This document shows, piece by piece, positions 59,912 to 64,000 of a DNA stretch of 64,000 nt. The stretch lies in contig JAFCIZ010000001.1 in NCBI GenBank assembly GCA_017871115.1, forward strand, positions 973,501 to 1,037,500, given 5' to 3'. The notes under the pieces are model-generated. The model worked only from the letters and a program-made list of their open reading frames with translations. It ran no database searches and had not been told where the DNA came from. Positions within the stretch are counted from its first letter, which is position 1; the number at the start of each line of letters is the position of its first letter. The translations under genes were made by a program, and so were the position numbers. The DNA is from Cunninghamella blakesleeana (Eukaryota > Mucoromycota > Mucoromycetes > Mucorales > Cunninghamellaceae).

Positions 59912-60438
59912 TTAAGCTTCTTCTCCTCCTTCAAGTTCTTTGCCTTCTTCGCTGGCTTCAGTAACTTCACCTTCAGGGTTTTCACCTGCTTCAGCGTTTC
60001 CACCTGTTTCAGCACTTTCAGCAGCCTCAACAGTAAATCGACCAGAATAAGCGAAATTAGGTGAAGAGCCAAATTGAAAAGCATCTAATTATATATGTAT
60101 ATAAGAAAATTAATAAAAAAAAAAACAAGGTATTTTCATTTATTTTATGAAGACTTACATTCACCAGCTTCAAGATCATTAGGGATACTCCAAGTAAACT
60201 CACCATCTGCAGCATCGATACCATTGGCAATAGTATCAACTTTTTGTAAAGTTTTAGGGTCACCTTTAGTTAAATTAATTTCACCAATGCTCTTTACGGT
60301 TGGATCCTTCCAAGTAATAACAGTATCAGTACCAGCTGTATATGTCTCACCTCCCGCAGGCGAAGTGACATAAACAATGGATGATTGGGCTGAAGCAAGA
60401 GCAACTAAGGCCGAAGAAATAATTAATGTTAATTTCAT
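59912..60438 (-). CDS. secreted KRE9/KNH-domain protein with acidic tail (copy B)
   Basis: Two exons: 60438..60159 and 60084..59912; 150 residues. Signal peptide MKLTLIISSALVALASA, then the same Kre9/KNH Ig-like domain as copy A: IVYVTSPAGGETYTAGTDTV, ITWKDPTVKSIGEINLTKG, GEFTWSIPNDLEAGE, FQFGSSPNFAYSGRFTVE. Instead of a Pro/Thr stalk and GPI signal it ends in a 40-residue acidic Glu/Gly/Ala tail (EAGENPEGEVTEASEEGKEL) with no hydrophobic end, so it is predicted to be released. Exon 1 is 280 nt, and intron position and phase match copy A, so the two arose by duplication and differ by replacement of the C-terminus. Confidence 0.85.
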
Positions 60439-61505
60439 ATTATTGTAAAAAACGTTTTAAAATGATAAAAAAAGTGAAAAAGAAAAAGAAAATAGTAATT
60501 CATATAATTTATATAGATCATCCTTTTATTTTTTATTCAAGGAGTTTTTAATAAAAAAGGAGACATTGGAACTCCTATATAGCTTATTTGATCTTTGTTA
60601 TCTTTACCACTTTATCAAAGGGTATTTCTAAAATACAATTGATTTTTTTTTATTTATTTTTTTAAAAAATAATAATAAAGTGTATTTATTTAAAAATAGT
60701 AAAATCAACTTTTCTTTTTTTTTTTTTTAAAAAAAAAAAAAGAAAAAGCTAATAGATAGCTTCTTTGGTAGTTGAAGAAAGATTTTATCAATAAAAAAAG
60801 AAGAATAACACGAGAAATAAGATTAATATGTCAAAAAAACAAAAATACACGAGAATTAGTTTAAAAATGTCATTTCCCTTTATTTTTATTTTTTTTATCA
60901 ACACCATCTTAACCCGTATATTTTTATTTGCTAAATAATATGCAGTAATATTGGATGAAATAATTATAATAATTAAGTCATAAAATAAAACTATTGAAAA
61001 GAAAGCATTGTGTAACCTTTTTTTTTTTTTATCCATTGATTTTTCGATCCATTTATTCAACCAATCGACTTTTTTTTATCCCTTGGCTCTCTAAAAATAC
61101 TAATAGCATTCGTCTCCAAGTCAAATAAATAATAAACTAATGGATTATAATAAGAATATAGCTAATAAAAATGACTATCATTTTATTTCAAAAATAACAA
61201 TGTAAAGTATGTATTTTTTTTATTTTTTATTTTTTAAAAAATAAAAAGCGAGAACAAGAAAGAAAAAAAAAAAAAAAAATGGATAAAAATATGTTTATTG
61301 GCCAATCAAGCTTTGATTAACGAGAAAAATAAAAATAGTAACTCCAAGCTGGCTGAATTTAATTGTAATGTATTTCTATTCTCTATTTATAGATTGAACT
61401 ATTTTATGTATTTAAGTAACATTTATTTGTTATTCTTCTTTCTTTTTCTCTTTATTCTATTCTATTTCATTTTATTTAAACTATATACCTTATTATCCAT
61501 ATATC
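60439..61505. other. 1.1-kb divergent region, KNH-like gene B / C2 gene
   Basis: Contains AAGGAG (60539), AACTCCT...TTGATCTTT (60569-60595), CACGAG dyad (60809/60848), T14A13 at 60715-60741 and A/T tracts. The frame 61298-61513 overlaps the C2 start and is AT noise. Confidence 0.55.
60809..60853 (-). promoter_or_regulatory. CACGAG dyad upstream of KNH-like gene B
   Basis: CACGAG at 60809-60814 and 60848-60853, 39-bp pitch, about 370-415 bp upstream of the gene B ATG, separated by AATATGTCAAAAAAAC. Same architecture as the copy upstream of gene A. Confidence 0.4.
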
Positions 61506-62209
61506 ATGTCTGATAAATTAAAGTTACGTATTGGTGTATTAGCTGCCAAAAATTTATTCCCTGCGTAAGTTTTTTTTTTTTTTTTTTTGTAAATGAAATA
61601 TAATATAAATGTCAAATTATGTGTATTTTTATTTATATACTGGTTTCTATGTATTTTTATTTATTAGTGACAAGACTGGGTTTTCAGATCCATATGCCGT
61701 TATTCGTATCAATGGAAAAAAATATACTACCAGTGTTATTAAACAAAACTTAAACCCTGAATGGAATTATGAATTTGATATTTCTTTAGCCCATAATAAA
61801 ATTCCTACTTTAATCAATATCACTGTATGGGATCGAGATATGTTTGGAAGAGATTTCTTAGGGGAAGTTAATATCCCTTTTAAGAATATTTTTGATAGAA
61901 ATGCTGGTGGTTCAATTGATGGATGTGCTCGCCATTATTCAGATCCTGAAAACCAATCCGCTTGGTACAATCTAGGTAAACGAACCGAAAAAAATAATGT
62001 AACTGGGGAAATAGCTCTTCGTTTTGGTTTTAATGAGAGTATTATTCGAAATTGTGAACAGTAAGTCCCCTTTTTTTTTTTTTTTTTTTATCTATAATTG
62101 TTAATTAATTTATTTAAAATAAGTTGGTTAATTAATACTATTTTTTTTTTTTTTTTTTTTTTTAAAAAAAAATAGGTATATGGAGGCATGGAATACTTTA
62201 GTTTTATAA
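61506..62209 (+). CDS. stand-alone C2-domain protein (161 aa)
   Basis: Three exons: 61506..61564, 61668..62060, 62176..62209. The whole protein is one C2 domain plus a short tail: KLKLRIGVLAAKNLF, the calcium-loop segment ADKTGFSDPYAVI, LNPEWNYEFDI, then NITVWDRDMFGRDFLGEVNI with Asp residues in WDRDMFGRDF. It should bind phospholipid membranes in a Ca2+-dependent way. The closest fold known to me is the C2 region of fungal phosphatidylserine decarboxylase 2-type proteins, but no catalytic domain follows: exon 3 encodes only QYMEAWNTLVL and a stop. The intron before exon 3 contains T23A9 (62141-62172). Confidence 0.85.
62141..62172. repeat. T23A9 palindrome next to a 3' splice site
   Basis: Twenty-three T then nine A, immediately followed by TAG, the acceptor of the last C2 gene exon. 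Confidence 0.95.
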
Positions 62210-62473
62210 AATAATAATAATAATTTAAAAATATATATATTTAATCCACTTGTATATTCCTAATATTTCCAAAGATAGAATTCATCGTAAAAAAAAAAAA
62301 ATAAAAGATAAAAATAAAAACATACATGCAAACTCTTGTGTTGCCTAAAATACCCATATATGTCGAACAAAAGAAAATGTGTATATATATATATATATAT
62401 TTGTGTATGTGTGATTTTATATATCAGTGGTTTGTTTTTTTATTACTTTATTATTATTATTTTAATTAAAATT

Positions 62474-63391
62474 ATGGTATTGAATTATACCACTGAAACC
62501 TTTATTGATAATAATGATGAATTAGTATCCATATATTATTATTTGTCCACAGTATCGTGTTACAACAACAACTATTCATCTGAAAATAATTCCAAAACAT
62601 TAATCGTATTATTACATGGTGCAGGTGGTAATCATCAACATTTCTCTGATATGGTCCCAATTTTAACCAGTGATCGTTATGATGTATTGACTTGTGATTT
62701 AAGATACCATGGAAATTCACAACCAAAAAAACAAGCCAGTAAAAAGGATATAAAGTTGGATTTTGATATCATGGTACAAGACTTGGACCGTGTACTAGAA
62801 TGGTATGCTCGAAAACAGAGAAGGGTTTCCACAACTATACCTATTATCCTTTGTGGTTTATCGATGGGTGGTATGTTGTGCCAATATTATTGTCATCATT
62901 TATTGAATCAAATCAAACATAGATTCATAGTAAAGAGCCTTGTAGCTATTGGATGCCCGAGTCTTCATATTCGGGAACCCTGTGTTGCTTGGATACCGTA
63001 TTATCGCACAGCTACCATAGAAGAAGCAAAGGAGTTGCTTTCCACGGCAAAAGCCAGTCTGATAGATGCTGCACATACTCTAGAAGCTAAAGAGAAAGCC
63101 CAGCATGCTTTAAATCAAGTCGATGAAGCTACTTTATATTATTGTTTCCGTGCTTGTGCTAATGTATCGCCCATTCAAGTGCCAAATCATATACATCATT
63201 TATTAATGAGAGGTGCTTTAGATATGTATACGTTAGAGGTCATGGATGCATGGTATTTAGATATAAAACAGTATTCTTCTTCTCTATCCACAAAGGTTAT
63301 TTATCAATTAGTCCCAGACGCTAACCATCTGACTACTTTGGATGCTGGTCAATACGTTGCTGATACTATTGTTCAATTTTTATCATCATAA
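62474..63391 (+). CDS. alpha/beta hydrolase
   Basis: Intronless, 305 residues. Oxyanion segment LLHGAGGNHQHFSDM (47-60), CDLRYHGNS after strand 4, nucleophile elbow CGLSMGG with Ser130, and catalytic histidine about 285 in PDANHLTTLDA. The acid is probably the Asp in MRGALDMYT. A lid-like helical insert lies between (TIEEAKELLSTAKASLIDAA). The start was set at the ATG giving MVLNYTTETFI; an upstream in-frame extension is hydrophobic AT noise. Members of this broad family include esterases, lipases and C-C hydrolases; the substrate cannot be told from sequence. Confidence 0.87.
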   Translation: MVLNYTTETFIDNNDELVSIYYYLSTVSCYNNNYSSENNSKTLIVLLHGAGGNHQHFSDMVPILTSDRYDVLTCDLRYHGNSQPKKQASKKDIKLDFDIMVQDLDRVLEWYARKQRRVSTTIPIILCGLSMGGMLCQYYCHHLLNQIKHRFIVKSLVAIGCPSLHIREPCVAWIPYYRTATIEEAKELLSTAKASLIDAAHTLEAKEKAQHALNQVDEATLYYCFRACANVSPIQVPNHIHHLLMRGALDMYTLEVMDAWYLDIKQYSSSLSTKVIYQLVPDANHLTTLDAGQYVADTIVQFLSS

Positions 63392-63666
63392 ATTGGTTGT
63401 GATTCTCTTCTTTTATTTTTAAAAATAAAATAGTAGTATATACATGATCTCCAAAAGAGCAATGTTTTTAATAAATAAGAAAAATGGCATTCTGATCATT
63501 ATCTTTAGGATAGTGTGGGAGACGTCATATAGTAATTGATTCATTATGCATATAACCTTTTAATATAATTATTTTTATTATTATTATTATTATTATTAAT
63601 ACTGGTTTCGTTATCAATTATTTGTAGTAGTGTATTCATGTATACTTTTTATAACTATGTATGTAT

Positions 63667-64000
63667 CTAATCCTTCTTCTTATTGTCATCGATTTCCTTT
63701 TGCGACCGAGAGATCATAATTGTGCCTGCCAAAATAAAACTTGCTCCTATCCACCATCGCAAAGCCAAAGGTTCTCCAAATACTAGGTATCCTAATATGG
63801 CCTAAAGTAAAATAAATGCATTTAAAAAATAGTATACAAGTGCACAGCAATCATACTTTCAAGTGCATATGTTATATCCATTTATATTGTCAATTAGATG
63901 TATTACCGAAGTGCTTAAATTCATAGCGCCGTTGACAGTAGTTACTTGAACAGAAGAAGGTGCAAGATTCAAAGCCTTTGTAAATAAAGTCCACATAATA
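63667..64000 (-). CDS. TMEM42-like EamA-type membrane protein, 3' part, truncated by window edge
   Basis: Two exons are inside the window: 64000..63907 and 63801..63667. Visible protein: IMWTLFTKALNLAPSSVQVT, TVNGAMNLSTS, AILGYLVFGEPLALRWWIGA, SFILAGTIMISRSQKEIDDN and KKKD at the end. The pattern 'MWT+F.KAL..A.SS..VTV.N.A.N...SA+LG+.+FGE.....WW+G.S+.+.G' is that of TMEM42 and small EamA/DMT transporters. The last two membrane helices and a short cytosolic basic tail are present. The N-terminal helices lie outside. Function unknown. Confidence 0.75.

Noticed and set aside
1..64000. tRNA, rRNA, CRISPR and intact transposon
   Set aside because: No TTCGA-type T-arm in a tRNA context, no rRNA core sequence, no spaced repeat array and no transposase or reverse transcriptase motifs were seen on either strand.

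Overview
The window is a gene-dense, strongly AT-rich nuclear segment of a fungus. Genes are broken by many short GT..AG introns, and non-coding DNA is dominated by A/T homopolymers, (AT)n and (AAT)n. The gene set (UTP15, TRM82, ATG12, THO2, SMC6, RPC11, KRE9/KNH-like secreted proteins, a fungal 7TM protein) points to fungi. A true E2F factor, lost from Dikarya, together with the poly-Asn-rich reading frames, suggests an early-diverging lineage, most likely Mucoromycota. Species identity is inference. Exon joins were built by hand from splice signals, reading phase and family similarity, and all joined phases close.

Layout. 0-2.7 kb: 5' end of UTP15 and two small Asn-rich orphans. 2.9-9.6 kb: mitochondrial IF-2, divergent RNase P p30, and a metaxin/SAM subunit. 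9.6-17 kb: a gene-poor stretch, E2F, RCC1L-like protein and an AMPK-type kinase. 17.3-25.2 kb: an acidic orphan, a DPP III-type M49 peptidase, ATG12 and a coiled-coil protein. 25.6-39.2 kb: NIPA magnesium transporter, TRM82, a 1066-residue histone-fold-like protein and a 7TM protein. 39.9-50.9 kb: cysteine dioxygenase, THO2, Src1/Heh inner-nuclear-membrane protein and RPC11. 51.2-57 kb: SMC6 in 19 exons. 57-64 kb: two KRE9/KNH-like paralogues, a C2 protein, an alpha/beta hydrolase and the 3' end of a TMEM42-like gene.

The genes are mostly unrelated housekeeping genes, with several divergent pairs sharing short promoters (IF-2/RPP1, kinase/acidic orphan, coiled-coil/NIPA, Src1/RPC11). There is no metabolic cluster and I recognise no intact mobile element, rRNA or tRNA. 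The most notable signals are recurrent T(n)A(n) palindromes, a predicted 2-nt micro-exon in the 7TM gene, a perfect E2F-type site just before the E2F start codon, a duplicated secreted-protein locus with three copies of an upstream CACGAG dyad, and an M49 peptidase with a plant-like HExxH motif.
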